Below, in pieces: positions 8,606-18,323 of a stretch of DNA of 64,000 nt. The number at the start of each line of letters is the position of its first letter. Within the stretch, counting starts at the first letter, position 1. This DNA is from Calothrix brevissima NIES-22 (GTDB lineage: Bacteria; Cyanobacteriota; Cyanobacteriia; Cyanobacteriales; Nostocaceae), in assembly GCF_002367995.1 (NCBI RefSeq), contig NZ_AP018207.1, positions 6,545,495 to 6,609,494 of the forward strand, in the 5' to 3' direction. The notes under the pieces are model-generated. The model did not search any database. It was given only the letters and a program-made list of their open reading frames with translations, and was not told the DNA's origin. Made by a program: the position numbers and the translations under genes.

Positions 8606-8826
8606 CAGAACACCTGTTTTGCTGCCCACCCAAACAATCCATCGACCAAATAGATCAAAGATGCGGATAATGTCACCATCAATAAAACAGCTGCTGATTC
8701 GCTCACCAGTTGTTTCCGACTAGGCCAGACAACTTTCTCAAGTTCTTCTTTGGTTCCTTGAAAAAAGTTATTTAAGGCTGACCCATTTGTGTTTTCTGGG
8801 ATTTCCGCTTCATTTTTTTTGGCCAC
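8605..8826 (-). CDS. secE: preprotein translocase subunit SecE
   Basis: This 73-residue protein has the SecE motif GTKEELEKVVWPSRKQLVSES followed by one transmembrane helix (about 45-66). It is the single-span cyanobacterial form. It is a core part of SecYEG in the plasma and thylakoid membranes. The stop overlaps the nusG start by one base. Its place directly after tRNA-Trp and ahead of nusG is the conserved bacterial order. Confidence 0.96.
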   Translation of the reverse strand: MAKKNEAEIPENTNGSALNNFFQGTKEELEKVVWPSRKQLVSESAAVLLMVTLSASLIYLVDGLFGWAAKQVF

Positions 8827-8960
8827 AGCCGTTTATCCCCCCGTTGTCTCTAGAGCTAGAAGCTACTAATTGTGATTCAGGTTTACAGCTTGAGTCAATC
8901 CCAACTTAAATCTGGAAGCAAAAAAGCTGCAAAATAATTATACCCGAAATCACCACTACT

Positions 8961-8979
8961 AGCTGCTATGTTAGCAGCT
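8961..8979. promoter_or_regulatory. hairpin in the secE-tRNA-Trp spacer
   Basis: AGCTGCTA and TAGCAGCT form an 8-bp perfect stem with a 3-nt loop. Flanking CCCGAAAT and ATTCCGGG segments could extend it. It probably marks tRNA 3' processing, or a pause between tRNA-Trp and secE; no clear T-run follows. Confidence 0.45.
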
Positions 8980-9015
8980 GTATTGATATTCCGGGCTGTG
9001 TTTTTTGCTTTTGAG

Positions 9016-9088
9016 CGCGCCCTGGAGGACTTGAACCCCCGACATCAGGTTTTGGAGACCTGCGTTCTACCAACTGAACTAAGAGCGC
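9016..9088 (-). tRNA. trnW: tRNA-Trp (CCA anticodon)
   Basis: The 73-nt cloverleaf has acceptor arms GCGCTCT and AGGGCGC (one G-T pair), D arm AGTTCAGTTGGTAGAAC, anticodon stem CAGGT/ACCTG with loop CTCCAAA giving CCA, and T arm GGGGGTTCAAGTCCTCC. CCA is not encoded. It lies between rplS and secE on the same strand, as in many cyanobacteria. Confidence 0.96.
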
Positions 9089-9240
9089 ACAAGCTGTCTT
9101 TGAGTCAGTTATTGCGTTGAACTCATTTATTAGTTTAACGCAATTCCGGATCTAATCATACCTTACTTTTGTCTGGAATGCAAGTGAGCGGCAGATGCCG
9201 CTTTTTAATGCTCACTTCTCCCATACTTCGTAATTATAAA

Positions 9241-9603
9241 TTACAAAGGGCGATCGAAGCGTTGCTTAATCCGAGTGGCTTTACCAACACGTTGACGGAG
9301 ATAGTACAGTTTAGCGCGACGTACTTTACCACGGCGCATGACTTTAATACTATCGATCCTTGGAGAATGTACCAGGAATACCCGCTCAACGCCTACGCCT
9401 TGAAATACCCGACGGACTGTAATTGTCTCGTTGATACCACCATTACGTTTGGCAATGACTACGCCTTCATAAGGTTGGACGCGGTATTTCTCACCTTCTT
9501 TAATTTTGACACCGACTTTAACTGTATCGCCGACATAAATATCGGGCAGATTAGATTTTAGCTGTTCCCCTTCAATGGAACGGATGATCTCTTGAGCGTT
9601 CAT
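9241..9603 (-). CDS. rplS: 50S ribosomal protein L19
   Basis: The 120-residue protein has L19 signatures [41 protein letters not shown] and [32 protein letters not shown] (given in pieces). It sits at the 30S-50S interface. It is upstream of tRNA-Trp and secE, separated by a 150-bp spacer holding a nested hairpin (9182-9217), so it may be its own transcription unit. A long antisense open frame exists but is only its shadow. Confidence 0.98.
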   Translation of the reverse strand: MNAQEIIRSIEGEQLKSNLPDIYVGDTVKVGVKIKEGEKYRVQPYEGVVIAKRNGGINETITVRRVFQGVGVERVFLVHSPRIDSIKVMRRGKVRRAKLYYLRQRVGKATRIKQRFDRPL

Positions 9604-9887
9604 TGCCTGTCTGCTTTAAAAAACTCACGATCATCAATCATAAATCTATTCCAGCCTGAGAGTCCAGTAGTTGGATATGGATGATTTTACTTCACCCTAA
9701 CTACCACAGATAAAAATTATTACATAAGTATTATGGCTACTAATTTAGTAAAAGGTTACATAAAGCACATTAATTTACTAGTATTTAAGGGATTGACAAA
9801 GTGATGAAATGACGAATAGCGAAGATATTATTAGTGATATTTCTTCTACTGACCACTGACTACTGACCACTGACTATTAACAAAATT

Positions 9888-10835
9888 ATGAAATTTAGTG
9901 TAGTTATAACTACTTATAATCGTTTAAATTTACTCAAACGAGCCATTACATCAGCACTTAACCAAACGATTCCTTGTGAGGTTGTGGTTGCTGATGACTG
10001 TTCCTCTGATGAAACGGAAAATTATCTTAAAAGCTTAGGTAACTCTGTGGTTTACCATCGCAATACGATAAATCAAGGTCATGCTGGGACGGTAAATTTT
10101 GGTGTGGAAAAAGCTAGCGGCGACTGGATTAAGTTTTTAGATGATGATGATTATCTTGCGCCTAATTGTCTAGAAGAGATGGCAAAGGCTATTTCACTTC
10201 ATCCTACCGCAGTTATCTGTTCTTGTATTGCGGCTCAGGTAGATAGTAATGGTGTGGAACTCAGCCGTACCCCAAAATTTGGTACGGGGTTGGCTTTATC
10301 TATTCCTCAAGCTGATATTCATTACGGTATGCTTTTGGAATTGGTACCTTTTGGTACACCAGTGCAAGTAGCTTGCTCGCGGAATGCGTTTTTGCAATCT
10401 GGTGGTTGGGATTCTCAACTTGATGCTAACTGTGATGATATTGATTCTTGGATTCGGATTGCCCAGTTTGGCGATGCTATCTTTTTAAATCAAAGTCTTG
10501 CTTACCGGACAATTTGGCCTGGTGCTTATAATCAAAAGTTGTCTTTATTTAAACGCTTAGAGACTAATATTTTAATGAAAGAAAAGATTTATGCGTTAGT
10601 TAATCAAAAGCATCGATCGCATCTACCCAAGTTGGAGAATACTAAAAATTATCTCGTATTACATTGGTCTATTGTCGCTTTACAGCAAAGACAGTTAAAG
10701 GTATTTTTCTCGATGGTATATCCAGCAATTTTTTCGCCTGTGGCTTGGTGGATGTTGTTGACTGCTGTCGTATCGCGGCGTTTAAATCGTCCTAATTCTC
10801 GGCTGCAAAAGTTGGTGTTAGGGACTAGGGGCTAG
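9888..10835 (+). CDS. family 2 glycosyltransferase
   Basis: This is a 315-residue GT-A enzyme. It begins MKFSVVITTYNRLNLLKRAI, with nucleotide-binding ADDCSSDET and the metal-binding aspartates in KFLDDDDYL. A C-terminal hydrophobic segment (about 275-297) may tether it to the membrane. Family members transfer sugars from NDP-sugars to polysaccharide, lipid or protein acceptors; the acceptor cannot be deduced. It is a lone gene, preceded by CTGACTA heptamer repeats and followed by GGGGCTA repeats that start within its last codons, so the final residues (GTRG) are repeat-encoded. Confidence 0.92.
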   Translation: MKFSVVITTYNRLNLLKRAITSALNQTIPCEVVVADDCSSDETENYLKSLGNSVVYHRNTINQGHAGTVNFGVEKASGDWIKFLDDDDYLAPNCLEEMAKAISLHPTAVICSCIAAQVDSNGVELSRTPKFGTGLALSIPQADIHYGMLLELVPFGTPVQVACSRNAFLQSGGWDSQLDANCDDIDSWIRIAQFGDAIFLNQSLAYRTIWPGAYNQKLSLFKRLETNILMKEKIYALVNQKHRSHLPKLENTKNYLVLHWSIVALQQRQLKVFFSMVYPAIFSPVAWWMLLTAVVSRRLNRPNSRLQKLVLGTRG

Positions 10836-10917
10836 GGGCTAGGGGCTAGGGGCTAGGAAAGAGATTTTTTGATAAATGGCTGTCTTGGCTAACTTCTTAC
10901 CTCTGTGTCTCTGTCTG

Positions 10918-10957
10918 GAAAAGTTCTGAGCGCCGGCTTCCGGCGCTCAGACTTTTC
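10918..10957. terminator. long GC-rich hairpin between convergent genes
   Basis: TCTGAGCGCCGG and CCGGCGCTCAGA form a perfect 12-bp stem with loop CTT. GAAAAG and CTTTTC extend it to 18 bp with one bulged T. It lies between the convergent glycosyltransferase and RND genes, so it may end transcription both ways. The surrounding CTCTGTGGTT ... AACCGCAGAG inverted repeat suggests that it is also part of a dispersed repeat. Confidence 0.5.
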
Positions 10958-11040
10958 GCTGTGTCCTCTGTGGTTAAATCAATTATTTGAACCGCAGAGA
11001 ACGCAGAGTGCGCAGAGAGAATATTAGGAATTAGTGAGAT

Positions 11041-14000
11041 TTAGGAGAATTTTTTCCGCAATAAACGCAACCGCATGATAATTGGCTTTGTCCAGCGCCA
11101 ATCAAGAATATCGTGGAGTAGTGTGTAGAAGCAGGGAATGATAAACAAGGTTAATACTGTTGCTAAAGACAAACCGGAAAATACTACTACTCCTAATGGT
11201 TGCAAAAATTCTGAACCTTCACCAATGCCTAAGGCTAGGGGAAACATACCCAAGACTGTGGTAATTGTGGTCATTAAAACTGGACGTAACCTTTGGGGTG
11301 CTGCTTTTAAAATCGCTGTTTTGCGGTCAACTTCTTCCCGTTCGAGAATTTGGTTTGCTAGTTCTACCATGATGATGGCGTTGTTAACTACAATACCTAC
11401 TAGTAAAACGGCACCAACTATCACAGTTGCACCAATGGCTGTTTTGGTGATGTAAAGTCCGAATATACCCCCAGCTAATGCTAGAGGAATGGTAAACATA
11501 ATGACTAACGGGTCAATGAGAGAATTGTATTGTACCGCCATGACTACAAATACTAAAAAGCTAGCTAATCCGCCTAATAGCTGTAATGAACTTTGAAGTT
11601 GTTGGTTAGATTCAGCAGCTGTACTTGGTAATAAACTAACGCCTTCAGGTAAATCTATGCTATTAACTACTTTATTTACTTGGGCGAGAGCGTCACTTAG
11701 GCTAGCTCCTTCGGCTAAGTTTCCGGCTATTAAGAATACCTGACGTTGATTAATGCGTTGTACTTCTCCGGGTGCTTGAGCTTCTACGATTTTGGCAACA
11801 TCTCGCAAGCGAATTTGGCGATTATTATCGACAAATAAAGGTAGCCTTTCTAATTGGGAAGGTGCTTGTATTGATGCTTCATCTAACTGTACGCGAACAT
11901 CTACTAAACGGTTACCGCGTTGTAGTTGAGTGGGTACGCTACCTTCGAGGGCTGTTTGAATTGTGCCACCGATGTCTTGAGTTGTTAGTCCTAAGGCTGC
12001 AACTCGTTCCCAGTCGGGTAGAATTTGAATTTCTGGTTGACGGTCGTCTGCATCAGGACGGAATCTGGCGAGGGTGGCTTGCTCTTCTAAGGCGGCTAAG
12101 ACTTGACGACCAGCTTGTTCTAAGGTGTCTGTGTTATTTCCCTGAAGAATTAAATCAATATCAGCACCTCTGATGGGTGAGTTGTTGAGAATTAAACCTC
12201 GGACTTGACCGGGGGAAAGGCGCAGGCGAATTCCGGCTAAATTCAGCTTGTTAAATTGCTGGGTAACTCTTTCTACGTAAGCTTCTACGTTAGTACCTGT
12301 TTTGAGGGTAATGTTGCTAGTACCTCGCAGGGGATTAGCATTAGTGGTGTTACCAAAGAGCGCACCCCCAATTGTTGTGAATACATATTCGGTTTCTGGC
12401 TGACTGCGGAGAATTTCGTTCACCGCATTCATAACTTTTTGATTGGTTTCTAAGGGTGTACCGGGGGGAAATTGAGCATTTAAGTTGGCTTGTCCGGTGT
12501 TGATGCGGGGGAGAATTTCTTGGGGAATTTGTGGAGCCATCCACAAACTACCACCACCAAACAGCAGTAATACTACAGCGACTGCAACTAACCGCCAGCG
12601 CAATATACCAGCTAAAAACCGACCATATCCGCCTGTAGCTGCATCAAATCGGCGGTTAAATTGTTTTAGAAGCCAAAATTCGCTCAACCTACTGGAAAAT
12701 CGCCATCCCAACATCCGCGAAGAGAGCATCGGGACAACGGTAACGGCGATTAAAATTGAGGCGGCGACGGAAAAGCTGATGGTGAGAATTAATTCGTTGA
12801 ATAGTAAAGCGATAAAGCCACCAATGAGCAAAAACGGTAACACCGCTACCAAGTTGGTACTGGTGGAAGCAATCAGGGCTGATTCTACTTCTTGGCTACT
12901 TTGTTCAGCTTGAGAAATGAGTTGCTGCGAACTCAAGCGGGTTTTGCTATCTTTACCGGGCGTCATTCCCGCACCTTCGGCGATGTTCTCCAACATGACG
13001 ATGGAGTTATCAACGACAATACCGACACCAAGGGCTAAACCACCTAAACTAAAAACGTTGAGAGATAAGCCAAACATTCCCATCAAGATAATTGCGGCGA
13101 GAGTGGCTAGGGGAATGGCAATGACGATGATAAATGTTTGTCTGAGGGAACCCAGAAAGAGTAAAACTGCGATCGCGGCTAATGCTGTCCCAATCAAACC
13201 AGAACTGGTAACATTGGAAATAGAATTACGGATAAACCGCGATTCATCTAGGGTAGGTGTCAAAATTGTCCCTTCGGGAATCACCCCAGATTGACGCAGT
13301 TCTTCTAAACGTTTTTTTACACCATCAACAACATCAATAGTGTTTGCATCTGGCTGCTTTTGAATGCTGACTTTGACTGCTTCTTCCCCATTCAAGAGAA
13401 CGTAAACCCGTTGTAGTTCTGAGCCATCAATAATTTCGGCAAAGTCCCGCAAGTAAACGCGGCGTGGGGGAATTGTACTGAGGGGATTGCTGGCTGAGTT
13501 AGCAGATGAAGTAGAGCCTACCTCAAAAGATAAATTTCTCAATTCCTGAGCATTTTTAAACCTTCCCACAGTCCGGGTTAAAGGTTCGGAATTTCGCCCT
13601 AAAATCCGACCGCCAGAGACATCAACGTTACGGTCTCTCAGTTCATCTAAGACATCGGTTAAACCTACACCTAAGGCTTGTAACCTGTCTAAATCGATAT
13701 TAACCCTAACTTCTTCTTGCACTCCCCCTGATACATCTACCCCGGCGACTCCGGGAACTACACCGAGTTCGCGGGCTAATTCTTCTTCAGCGAAAACCCG
13801 CAAATCCACACCTGCTAAGGATGGTGAGGTTAACGCCAACTCATACACTGGTAATTGGGAAGGATCGACTTTAAATAAGCGCGGTTCTTCAATGGTATCC
13901 GGTAAGGTGCTTCTGGCTCTGTTAAATGCTGCTGTTGCATCATTCAAGGCTTGGTCAATATTTCCCCCTGGTTGGAAGAACAAATCTAAGCTGACTTGTC

Positions 14001-14286
14001 CCTCACGAGTTTGGGAAAAAACCTGTAATACTCCCTCTGTGGCGGAAAAGGCTTCTTCTAAAGGCTTGGTGACTTCATCAACCGCAACTTCTGGAGAAAC
14101 GCCGGGAGCTTGTATTCGCACCCCAATTCGGGGATAGGTAATTGATGGTAGTAAATCTACTGGCAGTTTGATGATAAAAAATACACCTAAAACTATCACT
14201 GCCAGGGTGAGCATAAGTGTGCCAATGTGTTGGCGGATGGAGATAGCGCTGATACTAAAACCGCTACTTTGTTTTACCTGCTGCAT
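11041..14286 (-). CDS. RND efflux transporter, HAE1 (AcrB-like) family
   Basis: The inner-membrane pump has 1081 residues, a normal length. The N-terminal helix is followed by VFFIIKLPVDLLPSITYPRIGV. Two large periplasmic porter loops and twelve transmembrane helices are evident. TM4 holds the proton-relay aspartate in GVGIVVDNSIVMLENI (about residue 425), and its pseudo-repeat in TM10 reads GIVVNNAIIMVELAN. The substrate is unknown; HAE1 members export hydrophobic drugs, lipids or secondary metabolites. It follows its membrane fusion partner by 23 bp. No outer-membrane TolC-like gene is nearby, so a TolC encoded elsewhere would complete the tripartite pump. Confidence 0.96.
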   Translation of the reverse strand: MQQVKQSSGFSISAISIRQHIGTLMLTLAVIVLGVFFIIKLPVDLLPSITYPRIGVRIQAPGVSPEVAVDEVTKPLEEAFSATEGVLQVFSQTREGQVSLDLFFQPGGNIDQALNDATAAFNRARSTLPDTIEEPRLFKVDPSQLPVYELALTSPSLAGVDLRVFAEEELARELGVVPGVAGVDVSGGVQEEVRVNIDLDRLQALGVGLTDVLDELRDRNVDVSGGRILGRNSEPLTRTVGRFKNAQELRNLSFEVGSTSSANSASNPLSTIPPRRVYLRDFAEIIDGSELQRVYVLLNGEEAVKVSIQKQPDANTIDVVDGVKKRLEELRQSGVIPEGTILTPTLDESRFIRNSISNVTSSGLIGTALAAIAVLLFLGSLRQTFIIVIAIPLATLAAIILMGMFGLSLNVFSLGGLALGVGIVVDNSIVMLENIAEGAGMTPGKDSKTRLSSQQLISQAEQSSQEVESALIASTSTNLVAVLPFLLIGGFIALLFNELILTISFSVAASILIAVTVVPMLSSRMLGWRFSSRLSEFWLLKQFNRRFDAATGGYGRFLAGILRWRLVAVAVVLLLFGGGSLWMAPQIPQEILPRINTGQANLNAQFPPGTPLETNQKVMNAVNEILRSQPETEYVFTTIGGALFGNTTNANPLRGTSNITLKTGTNVEAYVERVTQQFNKLNLAGIRLRLSPGQVRGLILNNSPIRGADIDLILQGNNTDTLEQAGRQVLAALEEQATLARFRPDADDRQPEIQILPDWERVAALGLTTQDIGGTIQTALEGSVPTQLQRGNRLVDVRVQLDEASIQAPSQLERLPLFVDNNRQIRLRDVAKIVEAQAPGEVQRINQRQVFLIAGNLAEGASLSDALAQVNKVVNSIDLPEGVSLLPSTAAESNQQLQSSLQLLGGLASFLVFVVMAVQYNSLIDPLVIMFTIPLALAGGIFGLYITKTAIGATVIVGAVLLVGIVVNNAIIMVELANQILEREEVDRKTAILKAAPQRLRPVLMTTITTVLGMFPLALGIGEGSEFLQPLGVVVFSGLSLATVLTLFIIPCFYTLLHDILDWRWTKPIIMRLRLLRKKFS

Positions 14287-14309
14287 CTTTCTCTTTGATT
14301 ATTCAAAAA

Positions 14310-15767
14310 TTACTGTTGATTCCCTTTTGGGGTTGACTGAGATTTTTCTGAAATAATTGAAAGACGCACGGCGTCCCCATCTTTTAGCGGTTTACCACTG
14401 CGCACAACATAGCTTTCTCCTGCTTGTAACCCAGATAAAATTTCGACTTTGGCATCAGCCCTTTTTCCCAAAGTTACAGCACGGGCTGTGACTTTGGCTT
14501 TACCTTCAGTATTTGTAATGACAAATAAAGTGCCTGTTTGCTTATCTGAGGCTTGTTTATTTGCTGTGGTTTGGGAAGCAGCTTGATTTCTAGGTGGTTT
14601 CTGAATAGCTGTTTGTGGTACTACTACTCGCTGGGCTGCTTGAGTAGCAAAATTAACTCTTGCTAATAATCCGCTACCAATTTTACCCTCGCTGTTGGGA
14701 ATGACTACTTCTACAGGAATTAACCTAGCTGTCGCATCGGCGGCGGGGGAAATGCGGGCGACTCTCCCGACTAATGTTTGATTGGGGAAAGCATCTAAAC
14801 GCACTTCTACAGATTGCCCAATTTTAATTTGTCCAAGTTCTAATTCGGAAACTTGGACGACGACTTTAACGCGATTAAAGTCGGCTATTTTTAATACTTC
14901 GCCACCTGCTTGGAGTAGGTTACCTGGTTCTGTCACTTTCTCGGTAATTACACCAGCGATGGGAGATGTTAAGCGAGTATAGGAACGGCGTTCCTTAGCT
15001 TGGGCAACTACGGCTTTTTGGGCAGTTACTCGACCTTGGGCGGCGGCGACTGCTTGCTGTTCGGTGCGTACTTGCTCGGTGGCAGAGCGTAAGGCTTGGG
15101 CGGCTGTTTGGGCGGCGGTGCGGGCTTGTTGGGCTGTTTGCTCGGCGATCGCGCCTTGTTGAACTAGTTGCTGTTGGCGTTGGGAATCGGCTTGAGCTTG
15201 TACTAATTGCAACCGCGCACTTTCGACTTGAGCGCGGGCATTACTTACTTGATTAGTAGCTCTGGCTACCTCGGATTGCAGTGAGGCTAATTCTGCTTCT
15301 GCTTGCTTGAGGTCTGTTAACAGCAGGACATCATCTAATTGTCCGATGTTTTGCCCTTGTCTAACGCGATCGCCAACATCAACATTTAATCCTAATAATC
15401 GCCCTTCAACTTGCGATCGCAGTGACACTGTACGGTAGGGAATGGTACTACCAGTATACTCCGGTTGTGTTTGTAGACTATCCGTGCGCGCGATCGCTAC
15501 ATCTACAGGTGTAGCGCCACCCCCTTGTCTACCTGTATTAGGCGCTTGAGATTGAGCATCGGCTGATTCTTTAGGAGATGAAGCACAACTCGCTGTGAAT
15601 AAGCTCAAGCCCAGGAAGCAAGCAATTACTAACTTAGACTTTGGCTGATATTCTTGATGAGTTTTGAGATGTAACCGAGAGTTAATTATTTGGGATGCAG
15701 CTTTGGTATTTGGCATGTTTAAGAGTTTGTGCGGCTTATTTCCGTCCAAAATCATTGATTTTCTCAT
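14310..15767 (-). CDS. RND efflux membrane fusion protein (HlyD/AcrA family), probable lipoprotein
   Basis: This is a 485-residue periplasmic adaptor. A hydrophobic signal (about 46-59) ends in LFTASC with Cys61 as the likely lipid-modified residue. The lipoyl half-motif (VDVGDRVRQGQNIGQLDD) is followed by a long Ala/Gln-rich coiled-coil hairpin (about 133-250), the second lipoyl half (RLTSPIAGVITEKVTEPGNLLQAG), a beta-barrel and a membrane-proximal domain. The ATG at 15767 gives an unusually long n-region; ATGs at 15755 or 15716 are alternatives. It is the first gene of the operon with the RND pump. Confidence 0.94.
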   Translation of the reverse strand: MRKSMILDGNKPHKLLNMPNTKAASQIINSRLHLKTHQEYQPKSKLVIACFLGLSLFTASCASSPKESADAQSQAPNTGRQGGGATPVDVAIARTDSLQTQPEYTGSTIPYRTVSLRSQVEGRLLGLNVDVGDRVRQGQNIGQLDDVLLLTDLKQAEAELASLQSEVARATNQVSNARAQVESARLQLVQAQADSQRQQQLVQQGAIAEQTAQQARTAAQTAAQALRSATEQVRTEQQAVAAAQGRVTAQKAVVAQAKERRSYTRLTSPIAGVITEKVTEPGNLLQAGGEVLKIADFNRVKVVVQVSELELGQIKIGQSVEVRLDAFPNQTLVGRVARISPAADATARLIPVEVVIPNSEGKIGSGLLARVNFATQAAQRVVVPQTAIQKPPRNQAASQTTANKQASDKQTGTLFVITNTEGKAKVTARAVTLGKRADAKVEILSGLQAGESYVVRSGKPLKDGDAVRLSIISEKSQSTPKGNQQ

Positions 15768-16259
15768 CGGGCGGCGCTGGCTGAAAACAGCCGTCTACAA
15801 AGACAAAAGCAGATAAATTCTCTCTGCTGTACTGCTGTCACCAATTCTTTGTGAATTTGCATGGAATCAGCTTTTTCCCTGAACGGTTGAAGCTAGATTT
15901 CCAGCCTGCATATTACAGAAGGAAGAATTAGTTGTAGACAGTGCCAGAGAATTTAATGTACTGAACTCCTCATGTAAATTTAGTATACGTATTTTTAGTC
16001 TTCCTAAGATCTGCCGCAAGATATAAGACAGCGCCAGATAAAAAAATAATTTTTTAATTTTTAGCTTCTATCCGCAGACAGAAAGAAACTAAAAATTTGC
16101 TGGTTGAGCATTGTAGCTAAACTATCAGTAATGATTTCAATATCTAGTTTAGATTAAAAATAGTAAAGAAATTTGGTATTAGGGACAGATGTAATGTAGG
16201 GATTTTCCAAGCCAAACTATCTATACTATCTATATTATTTTGTCTGAGGAAGGAAAGCA
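15768..16259. other. 492-bp intergenic region between divergent genes
   Basis: This should hold the promoters of the efflux operon (minus) and the lyase gene (plus). I see only a short GGCTG/CAGCC hairpin near 15780 and AT-rich sequence. There are no repeats or small genes that I can support. Confidence 0.5.
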
Positions 16260-16799
16260 GTGAAATCACCACTCAAACTGACACAAAGCGCTGAAGAATC
16301 ACAGATTGCAGAATTTTTTCAGGAATCAGTGGGTAAGTGGCGATCGGAGCGGCGTTATTACACCCTATCATCAGGAACTATCAAAGAAATAGTCAGCGCG
16401 ATCGCCATTCGGTTTTTAGAGCCGGGATGTGAAGAACTACAAAAACTAGCGCAATTACACGAATTACCAGATGCAGTCAGTTTGGTATGTGGTACAGAAG
16501 TCACCTGGGATAGTACAGATGTAGTCACAGGTAAGCAAGAATCTCAAGGTTCCACATTATTTGGTGCATTAGGAAATATTTTGTATCGCGATCGCGGTTT
16601 CGCCACATCTAAACCAATTACCGCCGAATATTATTTCCCCAATCCCAAAACATTGTGTTTGCGCACAGAGTACAACGGCTCAGTATTTGAGGAAGAATTA
16701 AAACTCATTGGTACTAAATACCGTACTCGCCAGACAATTATCTCTCGTGCTGGCGAGCAGTTAATGATTGGTCAGTATTTAGAGAAGAGATTAGGGTGA
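16260..16799 (+). CDS. phycobiliprotein lyase, CpcS/CpeS (S-type) family
   Basis: The 179-residue protein has the S-type lyase pattern: FFQESVGKWRSERRYYTL near the start, the mid-protein VTWDSTDVVTGKQESQGSTLFGALG, then RDRGFATSKPITAEYYFPNPKTLCLRTEYN and a C-terminal RTRQTIISRAGEQLMIGQYLEKRL (in pieces). These calycin-fold enzymes attach phycocyanobilin to cysteine 82-84 of phycobiliprotein subunits for the phycobilisome. The start is GTG with a strong GAGGAAGGA site 8 bases upstream. No phycobiliprotein genes are adjacent. The exact subtype (CpcS, CpcU, CpeS) cannot be set from this reading. Confidence 0.82.
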   Translation: MKSPLKLTQSAEESQIAEFFQESVGKWRSERRYYTLSSGTIKEIVSAIAIRFLEPGCEELQKLAQLHELPDAVSLVCGTEVTWDSTDVVTGKQESQGSTLFGALGNILYRDRGFATSKPITAEYYFPNPKTLCLRTEYNGSVFEEELKLIGTKYRTRQTIISRAGEQLMIGQYLEKRLG

Positions 16800-16815
16800 A
16801 GGTAGGAAGGTAGGA

Positions 16816-16862
16816 AAGGGGACAAGGAGGACAAGGGGGACAAGGAGGACAAGGGGGACAAA
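16816..16862. repeat. 9-bp tandem array (GGGGACAAG/GGAGGACAA type)
   Basis: About five units of the 9-mer lie just after the lyase gene. The same family occurs at 29240, 31496 (coding), 32341 (coding), 50252 (reverse) and 55094. Confidence 0.85.
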
Positions 16863-16941
16863 ATCAATTCAAAATTCAAAATTCAGAAATACTTTTGACT
16901 TTTGACTTTTGACTTTTTAAGCCCCATGCCCAATGCCCTAC

Positions 16942-17799
16942 TTATGCATTCACTACTTCGCCACCGTTGGGGTGGAGAATTTGACCGGACATATAAGAAG
17001 AGTCATCGGATGCGAGAAATACATAGCTAGGTGCGACTTCTTCCGGTTGTCCGGCGCGTTGCATTGGTACTTGAGAACCAAAGCTCTTGACTTTTTCCTC
17101 TGGGAAAGTAGAGGGAATTAGGGGAGTCCAAATCGGCCCGGGAGCTACACCATTCACCCGAATTCCTTTCTCTACAAGTGATTGCGAGAGAGAACGGGTA
17201 AAAGCGACAATCGCCCCTTTCGTTGCTGAGTAATCGAGCAGTTGGGGGCTACCTTTGTAAGCAGTCACAGAAGTAGTGTTGATAATTACGCTACCTTCTT
17301 TGAGGTGGGGTAAAGCAGCTTTGGTGAGAAAGAACATACTAAAGATATTGGTGCGGAAAGTCCGCTCCAATTGTTCAGCTGTAATATTCTCAATACTTTC
17401 TTGGGGATGCTGTTCGGCGGCGTTGTTGACTAAAATATCCAGGTGTCCCAACTCCTTGACGACTCGCTGCACAGCTTGTTGATCGAATTGCTCGTCACCA
17501 ATATCACCTGCAATTGTTAAGCAACGTCTGCCTTCTTTTTCTACCAAGCGTTTTGTCTCTTCCGCGTCTTTATGCTCACTTTTATACATAATCGCCACAT
17601 CTGCGCCTTCTTTGGCATAGAAAATGGCAACGGCTTTACCAATACCGCTATCACCGCCAGTAATTAAAGCTACTTTACCTTGTAATTTGCCACTTCCTCG
17701 GTAATTAGAATCATCAGACTGGGGTTTGGGCGTCATTTGCGCTTCACTACCAGGAGTATTTTGCTGTTGCGGTGGTTGTAGTTCTTTAGCTTGAGTCAT
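16942..17799 (-). CDS. short-chain dehydrogenase/reductase, YdaD/YhdF-type with N-terminal extension
   Basis: This is a 285-residue classical SDR. The cofactor motif TGGDSGIG is at 47-54, NNAA at 125-128, catalytic Ser177, and YSATK with Tyr190 and Lys194. The C-terminal YMSGQILHPNGGEVVNA is typical. A 40-residue polar N-terminal arm rich in Gln and Pro matches the stress-associated subgroup (Bacillus YdaD/YhxC-like general stress oxidoreductases). The substrate is unknown; NADP(H) or NAD(H) cannot be decided. It is a lone gene with heptamer (TTTTGAC) repeats just after its stop codon. Confidence 0.92.
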   Translation of the reverse strand: MTQAKELQPPQQQNTPGSEAQMTPKPQSDDSNYRGSGKLQGKVALITGGDSGIGKAVAIFYAKEGADVAIMYKSEHKDAEETKRLVEKEGRRCLTIAGDIGDEQFDQQAVQRVVKELGHLDILVNNAAEQHPQESIENITAEQLERTFRTNIFSMFFLTKAALPHLKEGSVIINTTSVTAYKGSPQLLDYSATKGAIVAFTRSLSQSLVEKGIRVNGVAPGPIWTPLIPSTFPEEKVKSFGSQVPMQRAGQPEEVAPSYVFLASDDSSYMSGQILHPNGGEVVNA

Positions 17800-18323
17800 A
17801 AACTTGCTGCTCCACAGTAATTTATTAGTTGCGTTTTTCGGAAATGCGATCGCATTTCAAAGGATGTTGGACAAGCTTTTATATTTACCCAACAACCTTT
17901 TTGGCGTTTCCATACTTCACAACACTGTGACTCAACTGTAGAAAACCAGGATAATTACTTTCTCTATCATTGGGAAGGAAAGTATATATACAGCAGATTA
18001 TCGTTGATTGTAGGGGCACTGGCACTGCCATGCCCCAAAGCCTGTACCTCATTTACCTAAAATATGCTGTATATCAGCGATCGGTTGAGTCCGATACATT
18101 TTTGCGGGTAAGGGACGATACCAGAAGCGCTAGATTACTCATGTTCGTGGCTGGAATATGAAGGAATCGCTGTAAAGCCTTGGTAAGACTGACTTAAGGA
18201 TTTATTCGAGAAAATTTTTGCTAAAAAATATCAGCATTTTGCTAATTTTAAGCACAAAATAACCTAAATTTAAAATATTAAGCGGATAAATATATCCCAG
18301 GTTTTGTAATCAAGTCGAATCAT
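17800..18323. other. 524-bp intergenic region with a MITE-like element
   Basis: It contains the family B element at 17987-18073 and a HIP1 site near 17845. The rest is AT-rich upstream sequence of the DUF6174 gene. No gene is supported. Confidence 0.6.
17987..18073. mobile_element. MITE family B copy (TATACAGCA termini)
   Basis: The 87-bp unit is bounded by TATACAGCA and TGCTGTATA. The interior has GATTGTAGGGGCACTGGCAC and GTACCTCATTTACCT. Copies are at 23306, 47757 and 62488. Its core resembles that of family A. Confidence 0.75.

Noticed and set aside
9182..9217. Hairpin between rplS and tRNA-Trp as an rplS terminator
   Set aside because: The minus-strand stem is not followed by a T-run; the tighter inner hairpin has its T-run on the wrong strand.
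9169..9561. Open frame of 130 codons opposite rplS
   Set aside because: It is the antisense shadow of a certain L19 gene; its length reflects L19 codon use.
12485..13294. Two long plus-strand open frames opposite the RND pump
   Set aside because: The minus strand encodes a complete 1081-residue pump; the opposite frames show no protein-like pattern.
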